The notes: generated by a model from the sequence alone, not told the origin. Shown: positions 35,525 to 45,522, counted from the first letter of the stretch. The stretch: 62,175 bases of DNA from Bacteroidales bacterium (GCA_017522255.1 JAFWZP010000080.1:1-62175), one strand, 5' to 3'. Numbers and translations: made by a program.

Positions 35525-36883
35525 TCAGTCGTTTTCCCATTGTTTTTGTAATTGTTTAAGCACTCTGAGAAATCGTCGAATAAAAAGGAGTCCTGCCGTT
35601 ATCAATCCAAAACTAAAGCCTGCCAAAATACCTTGCGACCCTAAATCAAAAACAAATGCCAACACATATCCTATTGGAATTGCAATAAGTATATAACTTA
35701 TAAAGGCATAATACATAGGATGTTTAACTTCGGCAAGTCCTCGCAAAGCTCCCAAAGTTGTTATTTGCAATCCATCAAAAATTTCGAAGAAAGCCACTAC
35801 CATAAACAGTTTAGCCGATATAGCAATCACTTCGTTATCAGTGGAAAACAAACCTGCTATAAACTCTCCGGCAAAACCATAGAAAAAGGCAAAACATATC
35901 ATTATACCTACACCTATATGCATTCCGGCATAAGTATGCATACGAATATCTAATATATTTTTTCGTCCTAAATCGTGGCTAACCAATATTGTGGAAGCCG
36001 AGGCTACTCCATTTGATATCATAAACGAAAAACCTATCATTGTTTGCACTATTTGATTGGCTGCCAAAGTAGCAGTTCCAAACCAACCCATCATTATGGT
36101 TATCATGGTAAGCGAAAATAATTCCAAAGTCATCTGTGTAGCAATAGGAAATCCCACTTTCAATAGTTGCCACTGCTGACGAATCGAAACACTTGCTATA
36201 GAAAAGAAAGATAAAAAATAGCGATATTTTTCTCGACAACAAACTATTACAAAAAACAGAACCGGCATAACCAATCGCGAAAAAAATGTAGCCACCCCTG
36301 CCCCTGTTGCCCCAAGTTCGGGAAATCCCATATAGCCATATATGAATCCAAAATTCAAAAAGATATTCAACACATTGCAACCTATGGTTATAAGCATAGA
36401 ATAAAGGGTGTTGCCCAATCCTTCGAAAAACTGTTTGAATGTCAAAAAAAACATGTATGGCACAAGCGAGAATGTTGCCCAATAATAATAACCATCAAGA
36501 GTTGACAAAACGCTATGTGGCTGTCCCATATATGGCAACAATGAATTAATACCCACTAGCAATAGACAAGAAAACAAAGCTATTACAAAATTTAATAGCA
36601 AAGAATTTTGAAACAACGAAGCTGCAGCCTTATTGTTATTTTGCACAAAACACACACCCACCAAAGGAGTAAGTGCCATAGCAATACCTGTACCTATCAT
36701 CATCACATTGGTAATAATAGAACACGAAAGCGATACGGCAGCCAAGGGTAATGCACCCAAACGCCCTACCATTATGGTATCTATCATTTGTACCACCGAC
36801 TGACCCGCCAACGACAATATAACAGGAAGTGCTACTTTTAAGTTTTGGGTATAATACTTTTTGTCAACAAATAGTTTCATCAT
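35525..36883 (-). CDS. MATE family efflux transporter (NorM-like)
   Basis: 452 residues with twelve hydrophobic segments. N-terminal VALPVILSLAGQSVVQMIDTIMVGRLGALPLAAVSLS is the MATE hallmark; the central repeat ATQMTLELFSLTMITIMMGWFG begins the second half. It would export cationic drugs using Na+ or H+. The C-terminus is short and basic. Single gene with a -7 element 55 bp upstream. Confidence 0.93.
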   Translation of the reverse strand: MMKLFVDKKYYTQNLKVALPVILSLAGQSVVQMIDTIMVGRLGALPLAAVSLSCSIITNVMMIGTGIAMALTPLVGVCFVQNNNKAAASLFQNSLLLNFVIALFSCLLLVGINSLLPYMGQPHSVLSTLDGYYYWATFSLVPYMFFLTFKQFFEGLGNTLYSMLITIGCNVLNIFLNFGFIYGYMGFPELGATGAGVATFFSRLVMPVLFFVIVCCREKYRYFLSFFSIASVSIRQQWQLLKVGFPIATQMTLELFSLTMITIMMGWFGTATLAANQIVQTMIGFSFMISNGVASASTILVSHDLGRKNILDIRMHTYAGMHIGVGIMICFAFFYGFAGEFIAGLFSTDNEVIAISAKLFMVVAFFEIFDGLQITTLGALRGLAEVKHPMYYAFISYILIAIPIGYVLAFVFDLGSQGILAGFSFGLITAGLLFIRRFLRVLKQLQKQWEND

Positions 36884-36937
36884 AAATTTCTTTTAATCAA
36901 TCTAATACCATATAATATTTATTCAAAAAAAACTTTG

Positions 36938-36945
36938 CAAAGATA
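36938..36945 (-). promoter_or_regulatory. -7 element of the MATE gene
   Basis: Minus strand TATCTTTG; a GTTG at 36965-36968 (19-nt spacing) may serve as -33. Confidence 0.55.
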
Positions 36946-37006
36946 CACTTTTTATACATCTTCGACAACAAGAATTAGAAAAATATAGCAAAGAGCACGA
37001 GAATTA

Positions 37007-37038
37007 TTTGCCCATATTATTTTTATTTTGTACTTTTG
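37007..37038 (+). promoter_or_regulatory. promoter overlapping the start of the 37044 gene
   Basis: -33 TTTG (37007-37010), 20 nt, -7 TACTTTTG (37031-37038). The ATG follows only 5 bp later, so the mRNA would start at or next to the start codon. Confidence 0.7.
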
Positions 37039-37043
37039 CAAAT

Positions 37044-38285
37044 ATGAAAGGGAAGGCAAAAAAGATATTAATAGTTATAACTATCTTGTTATCATCAACA
37101 AACGTATTAGGACAATTATCGTATATATTTAATGATAACCACCATATAGATAGCAACGACATAAAAAAAATGTATTTAGAAATAAATGCTGTAAATTTTT
37201 TCAAGAACAACGAATTTAAAGGCGAAAAAGTGAAAGGATACACATTGCCGGGTTTTCGCTTGTCTACTAATATATCATTAGCCATGTCGAAAAAGATAAA
37301 AATGGAAATGGGCATCAACTTCTTAAGATATTGGGGTAGTGAAGCATATCCTTGCTATTCATATCTTTCAATTTCGGAATGGGAAAGCGAACGCTACAAC
37401 AAAGGATTACACTTCATACCAATAATGCGAGGTCAATTTTCTATAACAGATAGTTTTCATATAATAATCGGAACGCTATATAATCACAACAATCATTTTT
37501 TATGCCGTCCCCTATATAACAACGAACTAAATTACACAGCCGACCCCGAAAATGGTGTACAGATAATATACTCAAATAAATACTACACTTCTGATATATG
37601 GCTTAATTGGCAAAGTTTTATATTTAAAAACGATATACACCAAGAGTTATTTACTTTTGGATATACTTCTACCACAAATATTTTGAGAAACAGTGATGGA
37701 CTAAATTTATCTATACCTCTTCAATTTTTAGCTCAACACAGAGGTGGCGAAATTAACAATTCCGAAAAAAGAGAAGTTCAAACAGCTTCCAACTATGCAA
37801 CAGGTCTGAATACATTATATAACTTCAATTTCAAGTATCTTAAACACATATCTTTGAGTTGTAACTATGTAGGCTTTATGCAAAACACCGGCACTTTATA
37901 TCCATTCGATAATGGTTGGGGTGTTTACTCCGAACTTAGCGTAAAGATTCAAGACTTCAAAATAAGCACTTCCTATTGGATATCGGAAGATTTCATCACT
38001 ATGCTTGGTTCTCCTCATTTTGGCAATCAATCACAATCCAAACCTAAAATGACATTCGACAAAATGGATATGTTTATGATAGACTTGGAATATTGTTATC
38101 ACAAAAACAGATACTTCTCCTTCGGATTGGAAGGCAATTATATACATTATTTTCCATACACAGGCACCACCACCGACAATTGGCCCATGGAACGAGGTTC
38201 CGCCGATTCGTTTGCATTCGGTTTATTTCTCAAAATAAATCCTCGTATTAGAATATTGAACGTAGCAACACGTATCGACAACTAA
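37044..38285 (+). CDS. putative outer-membrane beta-barrel protein
   Basis: 413 residues from ATG 37044; the frame opens at a TTG at 37008 but that lies within the promoter. Signal peptide MKGKAKKILIVITILLSSTNVLGQ. The mature part is rich in aromatic, alternating strands (FHIIIGTLYNHNNHF, HISLSCNYVGFMQNTG, KISTSYWISEDFITMLGSPHFG, YFSFGLEGNYIHYFPYTG) and ends with strand-like ILNVATRIDN, suggesting a 12-16-strand barrel. I do not recognise the family. Single gene, terminated at 38324. Confidence 0.72.
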   Translation: MKGKAKKILIVITILLSSTNVLGQLSYIFNDNHHIDSNDIKKMYLEINAVNFFKNNEFKGEKVKGYTLPGFRLSTNISLAMSKKIKMEMGINFLRYWGSEAYPCYSYLSISEWESERYNKGLHFIPIMRGQFSITDSFHIIIGTLYNHNNHFLCRPLYNNELNYTADPENGVQIIYSNKYYTSDIWLNWQSFIFKNDIHQELFTFGYTSTTNILRNSDGLNLSIPLQFLAQHRGGEINNSEKREVQTASNYATGLNTLYNFNFKYLKHISLSCNYVGFMQNTGTLYPFDNGWGVYSELSVKIQDFKISTSYWISEDFITMLGSPHFGNQSQSKPKMTFDKMDMFMIDLEYCYHKNRYFSFGLEGNYIHYFPYTGTTTDNWPMERGSADSFAFGLFLKINPRIRILNVATRIDN

Positions 38286-38323
38286 TCTATCAGAGTGTTA
38301 TGATCACAAAAAAAACAACATAA

Positions 38324-38364
38324 TAAGAGCCTACAAATCCTCAATAATAATTTGTAAGCTCTTA
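38324..38364. terminator. bidirectional terminator between convergent genes
   Basis: 15-bp stem with one mismatch (38324-38338 with 38350-38364), 11-nt loop, A-rich on the left. Serves the barrel gene and the DUF5723 gene. Confidence 0.78.
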
Positions 38365-38399
38365 ATGTAACTTTATTTTCAGATACTAACACAATGATA

Positions 38400-39776
38400 T
38401 TAATCTTTATCGTGCTCTCTGTTATTTCCTAATGAAATATTCATGCCAAAGAAAAATCTAAATGATTTTCCATTCACCAAGTATACATCTGAAACGTAAT
38501 CGAACAATGTGTATACTTGTATCATCTTCAACAACGAAACACTAACCCCCACACCGGGATTCAACCAATCGTTGAAATTATTAACACTATTACATGCCAT
38601 TACTTCCAACCAATTCCAAAGATTTATATTAACGCCGGCTGTAACCGATTGAAAATAGTTGAATTTATTCTTTTCACCTCTATACATCAGGCTTGCACTA
38701 AAGACCTTATTAAATTCGTATGTAGCTGCCAGATTAAATTTCCAAGGCACTCTCTCCCAATAATCAGAAGCTAAAGTATCTATATCATATTGAGCAAGTT
38801 CATTCGTTACCGAATCAGTCAACGTAGAGAAAAAATCTTCGTTATATACTCCATTACTAAACATTTCATCCCATTCAGCACCTGCAAATCTAAAAGAGCC
38901 GGTACCATCTTTAGTATGAAGTTCGGTAATATTTTCTACCCAATGTATCGAACCTATATCCAAAACACTTGCTGCCAATGAAAGTTTATCGGTAAGCTGA
39001 TACTTAGCACCAAAATCAAAAGCCATCCCCCAGTTTTGAGGCACTGAAGAAAGTATTTTATAGTTCAACGTAGTATCTCCTGCCTTAGATAAAGCGATAG
39101 GTCCTTGTATTCTCAAATTATAAGCAAGATTGAAATCCAAAGAACTCAAATCAGGACTGGTTTGCAAATCGAATACAGTGTTCATTGTACTGATATTAAC
39201 AAGTCCTTGCAAAAGTTTAAAACGAAGACCTATCGTAAGTTTATCGTTTAAATGATAGCCATAACCTATCCCATACTCTAAATAAGATTGCAATGCCAAT
39301 AGTTCATTGTCTAGCAATGAAACATCTTTACCTCTTCCATTTTCGTCAACATTACCTTCTCCAAGAAAATGAAAAACTCCTTTTGGCACTTCCAATAAAC
39401 CGATAGTTCTTAATGTTGTTGAAAATGTAAAGAATCCGTTTTTTGTTTTAAATCCAAAACCCAACAACCCAACATCGACACCAAAATTCAAGTCATTTCG
39501 AGAGTCTAAGCTTGCTAATATTGCATCTGTATTAATATATGTTACATTCTGACCATATTCCTGCTTAACTCCAAATACATCACTAAATGATAAAGGACTA
39601 TCTAAATTTAAATTTACACTAGGAAGTGATAAATAAAAATTAGAATTTGTAAATAAAGCAGGATTCATTTGATTTATTTGCGGAATATGCTTCGAATTAT
39701 TCAATAAGGTACTCATTTGTGCATACCCAACACTTATTGTCAATAATGAAATTATCAATATTATTATTTTTTTCAT
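38400..39776 (-). CDS. DUF5723 outer-membrane protein
   Basis: 458 residues. Signal peptide to about residue 19 (VGYAQ). The body follows the DUF5723 pattern: HIPQINQMNPALFTNSNFYLSLPSVNLN near the start, LGFGFKTKNGFFTFSTTLR, YGIGYGYHLNDKLTIGLRFKLLQGL, AASVLDIGSIHWVENI and a terminal SFRFFFGMNISLGN strand, i.e. a FadL/PorV-like barrel. Its role is unknown; it sits 27 bp behind a lipoprotein gene and the two are probably co-transcribed. Confidence 0.82.
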   Translation of the reverse strand: MKKIIILIISLLTISVGYAQMSTLLNNSKHIPQINQMNPALFTNSNFYLSLPSVNLNLDSPLSFSDVFGVKQEYGQNVTYINTDAILASLDSRNDLNFGVDVGLLGFGFKTKNGFFTFSTTLRTIGLLEVPKGVFHFLGEGNVDENGRGKDVSLLDNELLALQSYLEYGIGYGYHLNDKLTIGLRFKLLQGLVNISTMNTVFDLQTSPDLSSLDFNLAYNLRIQGPIALSKAGDTTLNYKILSSVPQNWGMAFDFGAKYQLTDKLSLAASVLDIGSIHWVENITELHTKDGTGSFRFAGAEWDEMFSNGVYNEDFFSTLTDSVTNELAQYDIDTLASDYWERVPWKFNLAATYEFNKVFSASLMYRGEKNKFNYFQSVTAGVNINLWNWLEVMACNSVNNFNDWLNPGVGVSVSLLKMIQVYTLFDYVSDVYLVNGKSFRFFFGMNISLGNNREHDKD

Positions 39777-39803
39777 ATCAATATCACTCTAAAAATTAAA
39801 CAT

Positions 39804-40979
39804 TTATAAATCTGTAGATAAAATAGGGTTAATAACTGCACCTAAGCGTAATTTTAGATGATTATCTTTTTGTATTGAAACCACTTTAGTTCCATTTTGA
39901 GCGGTAATAAAAGAGGTTGATAATAATATGTATTTAGCTTTATTTATGTCCTCTATTTTTTCTGCAGAAAATGGAATTTCCAACAAATCATAAGCATACG
40001 AAACTGCATTACCATCGGCATCAATGTTTGACGCATTAATAATATACACGCCATTTTCTGTCGGAAATAATGAAGAAATGTAATTATAATTACTGTCAAC
40101 AAAATCCATTTTAATATCAAACTTTAAAGGAAATCCGTTGTTTAATTCCAAAAGAAATTTAGAATCGCCAATTTTTACATCGTCCAAATCTATATTCAGA
40201 TTAAAATCCAATGTGTCAAGATAATCAATCTTTGACGTAGTTCCTCGAAGTTGCATATTCATGGAGTAAAAGAAATCCAACTCTATTATTTCCGGAATAT
40301 TAGCTAATTCTTCTATGGTTAATTGATTTAAATCCAATTCAACATCCAATTCATAACGAAATTTAACCGGACAACGACTAATAAATTGTGCGACATTAAG
40401 ATCTTCTAACAACTTTCTACGATTGTTATGCAAATCCCTCAATTCAATAACATCATCCAACTCGGCAACAATTTCTTCTTGTCCATTGGAAAATACCATA
40501 TACAAGCCTATGTTTTTAAATAGAATTGGGATATTCGTCTCTGTTTTTGATTCACATTCAAGAGATAGTAACACATCTTCAAGATTAAAACTATTATTAT
40601 CTCCTTCTACCATATTTTCAAATAAATCTATTGAAAATTCACCTGTAATCTCCTTTCTTATCGTATCATAATATTTGGCAGTTCCAATGCTATATTTAGA
40701 TTGAGAAAAAAACTCTAATTGTGTGGCAGCAGAATCTTCGTAACCAATATAAATCAATCCATTTTCATCAAAAGTAATATTAGCTTCCGATTCATCAAAC
40801 ATGCCCAAAAGTTGGTCAACATTTATAATGGAATTAACAAGAGGCATACCAATCACAGGATCTAATTCCAGTCGATCTGAATTTGTTATAGGATCAAAAT
40901 CACCCTCTTTATAGCAGGAATTAAATGATAATATTATCATTATTACTGCAAAAACTTTAAATATTTTTTTTGTATTCAT
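39804..40979 (-). CDS. lipoprotein, beta-rich, function unknown
   Basis: 391 residues. Lipoprotein signal with Cys22 (SFNSC). The mature part is acidic and beta-rich (DPVIGMPLVNSIINVDQLLGMF; ELDVELDLNQLTIEELANIPEIIELDFFYSMNMQLRG). The combination of such a lipoprotein with a DUF5723 barrel recurs in Bacteroidetes, suggesting a surface pair, but I cannot assign a function. Confidence 0.72.
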   Translation of the reverse strand: MNTKKIFKVFAVIMIILSFNSCYKEGDFDPITNSDRLELDPVIGMPLVNSIINVDQLLGMFDESEANITFDENGLIYIGYEDSAATQLEFFSQSKYSIGTAKYYDTIRKEITGEFSIDLFENMVEGDNNSFNLEDVLLSLECESKTETNIPILFKNIGLYMVFSNGQEEIVAELDDVIELRDLHNNRRKLLEDLNVAQFISRCPVKFRYELDVELDLNQLTIEELANIPEIIELDFFYSMNMQLRGTTSKIDYLDTLDFNLNIDLDDVKIGDSKFLLELNNGFPLKFDIKMDFVDSNYNYISSLFPTENGVYIINASNIDADGNAVSYAYDLLEIPFSAEKIEDINKAKYILLSTSFITAQNGTKVVSIQKDNHLKLRLGAVINPILSTDL

Positions 40980-41027
40980 TTGTATATGTGTTTATTATTA
41001 ATTAATTACAATATCTCTATGACTTTG

Positions 41028-41035
41028 CAAAGATA
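41028..41035 (-). promoter_or_regulatory. -7 element of the lipoprotein/DUF5723 operon
   Basis: Minus strand TATCTTTG, 49 bp upstream of the start; -33 not clear. Confidence 0.5.
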
Positions 41036-41109
41036 CGAATATTTTGGACAATATTTTATTTTTTAAGAAAAATATATTTCCCAATATGTTAAATTCCCTG
41101 GTATTAACT

Positions 41110-43152
41110 CTATTTCCAAAACCTAAGCAACACTATTTCAAACAATAACATCAACAATGCTGCCACTATAAATATTTTCCATAAATGTACAATATTCGAT
41201 TCTTGAACAAGATATTTATCAATGGGGATTTTGAAATTATTAACAAGCTTATAACTATTCAGTTTATACCCTTTTATATAAGATTTAATATCATCGTTTG
41301 AACAAAATTCCATCTCCGATTCGTTGCGATTGTGATTAAAGGAAATACTTTCCACTGATTTATCGTCGACTTTCAAGACATAATTTCCCGATTTCTTTAT
41401 CTGACCATGTGTATTCATAAAACTTTTGTTGGCATGGGTGCTGATTTCGGGTATTATTTCAAATTCTTCATCCGTTGAAACAAGTTTGGCTATTATCTCT
41501 TTGTTCGACAATGTATTTAAAAGAGTTATTTCGTCTGTGGTGTTTATTGTATGATATAATTTTGATGTAGGGTGGCTATATAATGCCATATTGTAGACTG
41601 TGGGAACAAACATTGGTTGTTTGACAAAATCTGTATTTGAACTATTTAAAGATGTCGACATAGTATACACATTTCCTTTTCCCAACGATGTAACAGTAAG
41701 AAAATCATCACCGTTGCCCAATGTTATCAAAGATTCGCTTACTGTATTGGCATCTTTTTTCATTCTATAATATTTAAGCACTGTAAATGTTGATATATCA
41801 TCTGTTTTCTTTTCAAACACTCCTTCATACAATCGATGTTCCACATTTATATATGTAGCCTCGCCGGCTCGCTCCTCGAAATACAACAAACATGGTGTGT
41901 TCCATATAGTTGAAGCATAGTAGTATGATTCCATATCGGCATCATCGGCCGGAATAAGCAATATCGAGCCTCGGTTTTCGACATACGATAGCAACGTCTG
42001 TGCCAATGCCGAAGGTATGGTTTTCAATTCGTTGAGTATTATAAAATCGTAATCGGACATTCTATCGAAATCGATTGTTTTGCTGCTTACATTTTCGTAT
42101 ACAAAAGTCGAATCGTTGCTAAACAAGATATCCAAATACTTGTTTTCGGTATTTCCATTTATCGACAACACTTTTATTTTGTCGCTAATATTGAGGCTGA
42201 AATAAAATTCATCATCATACACTATCGGATAGTCGTTAGTAACCACCTTGGCATTTAAAATTCCGGTTTCCTCTATCGTAAAATTTAATGGCACCACCTC
42301 TTCGCCATTGGCTGCTATATCGGCCGAAGCTATAGCTCGTTGTTTGCCATCTATCAATAGTTTTATGGGTATTTTCTCAACGTTTTCATCACTCGTATTC
42401 TTTACAAACACGTTTACCGTAACGTTTCCTCCTTTATGACAGACCGGTGTGTTCAACGCCACCGAATCGATATATATGTTATTTACCCTCGACGATGTTA
42501 TGGGTATAAGATAGGTTGATATATTGCTATCGATAGGAAACTTATCGAAATGCGAAACACTTGTTTGATAGTCGGATATTACATAAACCGATTTATTGCT
42601 ATAGGCATTGGAATTTAAAAAATCATATTGTTTTTCTATCATATCCGACAGCGATACCGATGATGGCGATACCTGCACTTGGTCGACAAGTTTTATAAAC
42701 TCGTCGGGCGATACAAATCTAAAATGACGACCTTCCACATCGTTGGTAATGAGCTGAAATCTATCCGATGGTTTATACGATTGGGCTATCTCTTTGGCTT
42801 TAGCTTTGGCTATTTCGAGCAATGTTCCGCTCGACGAGGCACTCTCCATACTATATGAATTGTCCACATACACACTTATGTATTCCATTCCTTTTTTTAC
42901 GGTGCCATCGCCTTTTGGCAATATTGGTTGTGCAAATGCCAAAACAAGAAACACTATGGCCAATATACGTGCAAGCAACACCAGCAACTGACGCAACTGC
43001 GATTGTTTTTTGGTTTCGCTTTGAAGCTGCTGCAACAAATCAACGTTGCTGAAGTATACCTTTTTATATCTTCTAAAATTAAAAAGATGCACCAATATGG
43101 GCACTGCTATGGCTACTAAACCTATTAGAAATAACGGATTTACAAATTGCAT
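41110..43152 (-). CDS. BatA-type vWA domain membrane protein
   Basis: 680 residues. N-terminal BatA segment FVNPLFLIGLVAIAVPILVHLFNFRRYKKVYFSN with the first helix, a second helix at about 62-80 (LLARILAIVFLVLAFAQPIL), then a vWA-like domain with MIDAS DNSYS (about 102) and a long beta-rich periplasmic region, closed by a C-terminal helix (IFIVAALLMLLFEIVLLRFW). This form (without MoxR or BatB neighbours) is common in Bacteroidetes; role in envelope stress or aerotolerance has been suggested for Bat proteins in general. Confidence 0.87.
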   Translation of the reverse strand: MQFVNPLFLIGLVAIAVPILVHLFNFRRYKKVYFSNVDLLQQLQSETKKQSQLRQLLVLLARILAIVFLVLAFAQPILPKGDGTVKKGMEYISVYVDNSYSMESASSSGTLLEIAKAKAKEIAQSYKPSDRFQLITNDVEGRHFRFVSPDEFIKLVDQVQVSPSSVSLSDMIEKQYDFLNSNAYSNKSVYVISDYQTSVSHFDKFPIDSNISTYLIPITSSRVNNIYIDSVALNTPVCHKGGNVTVNVFVKNTSDENVEKIPIKLLIDGKQRAIASADIAANGEEVVPLNFTIEETGILNAKVVTNDYPIVYDDEFYFSLNISDKIKVLSINGNTENKYLDILFSNDSTFVYENVSSKTIDFDRMSDYDFIILNELKTIPSALAQTLLSYVENRGSILLIPADDADMESYYYASTIWNTPCLLYFEERAGEATYINVEHRLYEGVFEKKTDDISTFTVLKYYRMKKDANTVSESLITLGNGDDFLTVTSLGKGNVYTMSTSLNSSNTDFVKQPMFVPTVYNMALYSHPTSKLYHTINTTDEITLLNTLSNKEIIAKLVSTDEEFEIIPEISTHANKSFMNTHGQIKKSGNYVLKVDDKSVESISFNHNRNESEMEFCSNDDIKSYIKGYKLNSYKLVNNFKIPIDKYLVQESNIVHLWKIFIVAALLMLLFEIVLLRFWK

Positions 43153-43171
43153 GTTTATTTATTTTAGACTG

Positions 43172-43179
43172 CAAATATA
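43172..43179 (-). promoter_or_regulatory. -7 element of the BatA-like gene
   Basis: Minus strand TATATTTG, 20 bp upstream of the start codon. Confidence 0.5.
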
Positions 43180-43207
43180 CACATTTATTATCAATAATAC
43201 GATGTTT

Positions 43208-44539
43208 TTATTCCACTTGTTTATAAATGGCTCTTTTCGAATACACCCATTGCATAACACCTCTTAAGAGCAAATATACAAGAAATGCCACCCATAAACT
43301 ATTGTTTCGCAAATAAATACTATCCATCATCACTCCCTTTTCGATAAGATATAGCGAAGAATAATATATTGCGAAAAAAGCCCCTGTGGCCACAAACATG
43401 GCATTACGCATCTGTTTCGACGCTGTGGCTCCGACATATATTCCGTCCCACAAAAAAGCTGCAAAACCACATATAGGCATCAGCAACACCCACTTCATAT
43501 ACGGCTTGGCCATTGATATTATATCTTTTTGGTCCGTAAAGAGATACAAAAACATCTCGCCTCCCATTGCATATAACAAGGTGAACACAAAGCATAAAGC
43601 AAAACCCCATCGGAAAAGATATTTAACAGCTTTGTGCAACAGCTGCTTATCCCTCGCCCCTATATACCTTCCGGCAAGCGATTCGCCGGCATAGGCAAAG
43701 CCGTCCATAATGTAACTAAACAAGGTAAAAAACTGCAACAAAAGCGAATCGATGGCCAATATTTCTTTGCTTATCGACGACGAGGCCGATGTGATGAAAG
43801 TAAACACCACAGCCAAACAAAAAGTACGTAAAAATATATCGGCATTGATGTGAAAAAACTTCTTCATTTCGGCAATATTCAAGCTGCTTTTTATATCCAA
43901 ATATCGCCTAAACAATTTGCCATAATACTTATATGCAATCACACAGCCCACCACCAATCCGCCATATTGTGCTATAACCGTACCCCAAGCCACTCCGGCT
44001 ATATCCATCTTCCAATACAGCACAAAGAGCAAACTGAACACTATGTTAAGCAAATTGATAAATATGGCTATCCACATAGGCGTTTTGCTATTCTGCATAC
44101 CTATAAACCAACCTTTTAAGGCATAAAGCCCCAATGTGGCCGGTGCTGCCCATATTCGGATAAAGAAATAAGTTAACGCAAGATGACACACACTGTCATC
44201 GCAAGGAATGACATACAATGCCAATCTACTTATAGGCAGCTGAAACACAATAAGCAACAATGCTATAAGCAATGCTATGGTTATAGCACGCACAAACACC
44301 CTCACCGACTCGGAAAGATTTCGAGCACCGTATGCCTGTGCTGCAAAACCGCTGGTTCCCATTCGCAAAAAACCAAAATTCCAATAAATGAGATTAAATA
44401 TACTGGTGCCTATGGTAATGGCTGCTATATGATTGAGCGACAAATGCCCCACTATGGCCATATCCACCATGCCCAAAAGCGGAACAGTGATATTGGTAAT
44501 TATATTAGGTACAGTAAGTTGAAGTATCTTTTTATTCAT
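43208..44539 (-). CDS. MATE family efflux transporter (DinF-like)
   Basis: 443 residues with about twelve hydrophobic helices. N-terminus ILQLTVPNIITNITVPLLGMVDMAIVGHLS and RMGTSGFAAQAYGARN are DinF-branch MATE signatures. It is not closely related to the MATE protein at 35525 (different start and spacing). Export substrate unknown. A -7 element lies 24 bp upstream. Confidence 0.92.
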   Translation of the reverse strand: MNKKILQLTVPNIITNITVPLLGMVDMAIVGHLSLNHIAAITIGTSIFNLIYWNFGFLRMGTSGFAAQAYGARNLSESVRVFVRAITIALLIALLLIVFQLPISRLALYVIPCDDSVCHLALTYFFIRIWAAPATLGLYALKGWFIGMQNSKTPMWIAIFINLLNIVFSLLFVLYWKMDIAGVAWGTVIAQYGGLVVGCVIAYKYYGKLFRRYLDIKSSLNIAEMKKFFHINADIFLRTFCLAVVFTFITSASSSISKEILAIDSLLLQFFTLFSYIMDGFAYAGESLAGRYIGARDKQLLHKAVKYLFRWGFALCFVFTLLYAMGGEMFLYLFTDQKDIISMAKPYMKWVLLMPICGFAAFLWDGIYVGATASKQMRNAMFVATGAFFAIYYSSLYLIEKGVMMDSIYLRNNSLWVAFLVYLLLRGVMQWVYSKRAIYKQVE

Positions 44540-44562
44540 TGCACGGCTAAATATATTTTTTG

Positions 44563-44570
44563 CAAAGATA
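44563..44570 (-). promoter_or_regulatory. -7 element of the DinF-like MATE gene
   Basis: Minus strand TATCTTTG; -33 not clear. Confidence 0.5.
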
Positions 44571-44627
44571 CAAACATTTCGGCAATAGAAAACAGTTTTT
44601 TCAAACTCAAGAGAAGGATATTTTTTT

Positions 44628-44737
44628 CATCGCGAGGATGTAGAAATTTCATCGCGAGGAAAATTTCACAACGTCGCGAGGATTTTCTAACAACGTGGCG
44701 AGGAAATTTTCACAACGTCGCGAGGGAAAAAGCGAAG
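44628..44737. repeat. 22-nt periodic array, five units
   Basis: Units of exactly 22 nt start at 44628, 44650, 44672, 44694 and 44716, opening with CATCGCGAGG, CATCGCGAGG, CGTCGCGAGG, CGTGGCGAGG and CGTCGCGAGG; second halves are A/T-rich and often end in CACAA. This is the most regular of the arrays. It lies in the divergent gap between the MATE gene and hsp20 (44540-44902). Confidence 0.9.
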
Positions 44738-44886
44738 GATAAACATCGTATAAAAACTTTTTGTGCTAACCATTGTTATATAATAACTTAATCGAGCAAT
44801 AACATAGAGCAGAAATAAGTATCGTGTCTTAAAAGTTTTGCAAGATTAATGCGTCATTAAAATTTATAATCAACCTAAAAAAAATG

Positions 44887-44893
44887 AAAGGAG
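44887..44893 (+). promoter_or_regulatory. strong Shine-Dalgarno of hsp20
   Basis: AAAGGAG, 9 nt before the ATG. Clear Shine-Dalgarno sequences are uncommon in Bacteroidetes and none is seen before most genes of this window, so this one fits a strongly translated stress gene and fixes the start. Confidence 0.7.
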
Positions 44894-44902
44894 AAACACG
44901 TT

Positions 44903-45340
44903 ATGTTATTAGCTAAACGACCACAAGAAATGTTTTCTACAACATTAATCGACAATTTTTTGAACGACGATTGGATTAAATCGTTTTACAAAAAAGTAAC
45001 CGCCACACCTGCTATCAATGTGATAGAAACCAACAACGAGTACGATATGGAAATGGCTGTACCGGGATTGTGCAAAGACGACCTCAATGTACAAATAGAG
45101 GAAAACATCTTAAAGATATCGATGGAAAAGAAAACCGAAGTGGAACAAAAAAGCGAGAAGAAGAATTACTTACGCCGCGAATTTTCGACCCAACAATTTT
45201 ATCGCAGCTTTGAGCTACCCGAAAATGTGGAAAAGGAAAAGATAACGGCACAGGTGGAAAACGGAGTGTTGAGGATAGTGTTGCCTAAAAGCACCGCTGT
45301 GGAAAAGAAACCTCAACCCAAAGAAATTGCCATCAAATAG
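44903..45340 (+). CDS. small heat shock protein Hsp20
   Basis: 145 residues with an alpha-crystallin domain (about 37-130: INVIETNNEYDMEMAVPGLCKDDLNVQIEENILKIS) and the C-terminal GVLRIVLPK motif that plugs into neighbouring dimers. ATP-independent holdase. It has a strong ribosome-binding site and its own terminator. Like dnaK it lies behind a 22-nt array in a divergent gap. Confidence 0.95.
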   Translation: MLLAKRPQEMFSTTLIDNFLNDDWIKSFYKKVTATPAINVIETNNEYDMEMAVPGLCKDDLNVQIEENILKISMEKKTEVEQKSEKKNYLRREFSTQQFYRSFELPENVEKEKITAQVENGVLRIVLPKSTAVEKKPQPKEIAIK

Positions 45341-45363
45341 TAAGAAATCTTGCGTAAAAAAAA

Positions 45364-45391
45364 AAGGATGTACAACAAAACGTACATCCTT
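45364..45391 (+). terminator. intrinsic terminator of hsp20
   Basis: Perfect 10-bp stem AAGGATGTAC/GTACATCCTT (45364-45373, 45382-45391), 8-nt loop, preceded by an A-run; weak T-run after it. Confidence 0.75.
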
Positions 45392-45433
45392 CGAAATTTC
45401 ATTTTAGTAACCTAAATATTAATCTATGGGTAG

Positions 45434-45505
<72 letters not shown>

Positions 45506-45522
45506 TTATTGTTTTAACGTTG

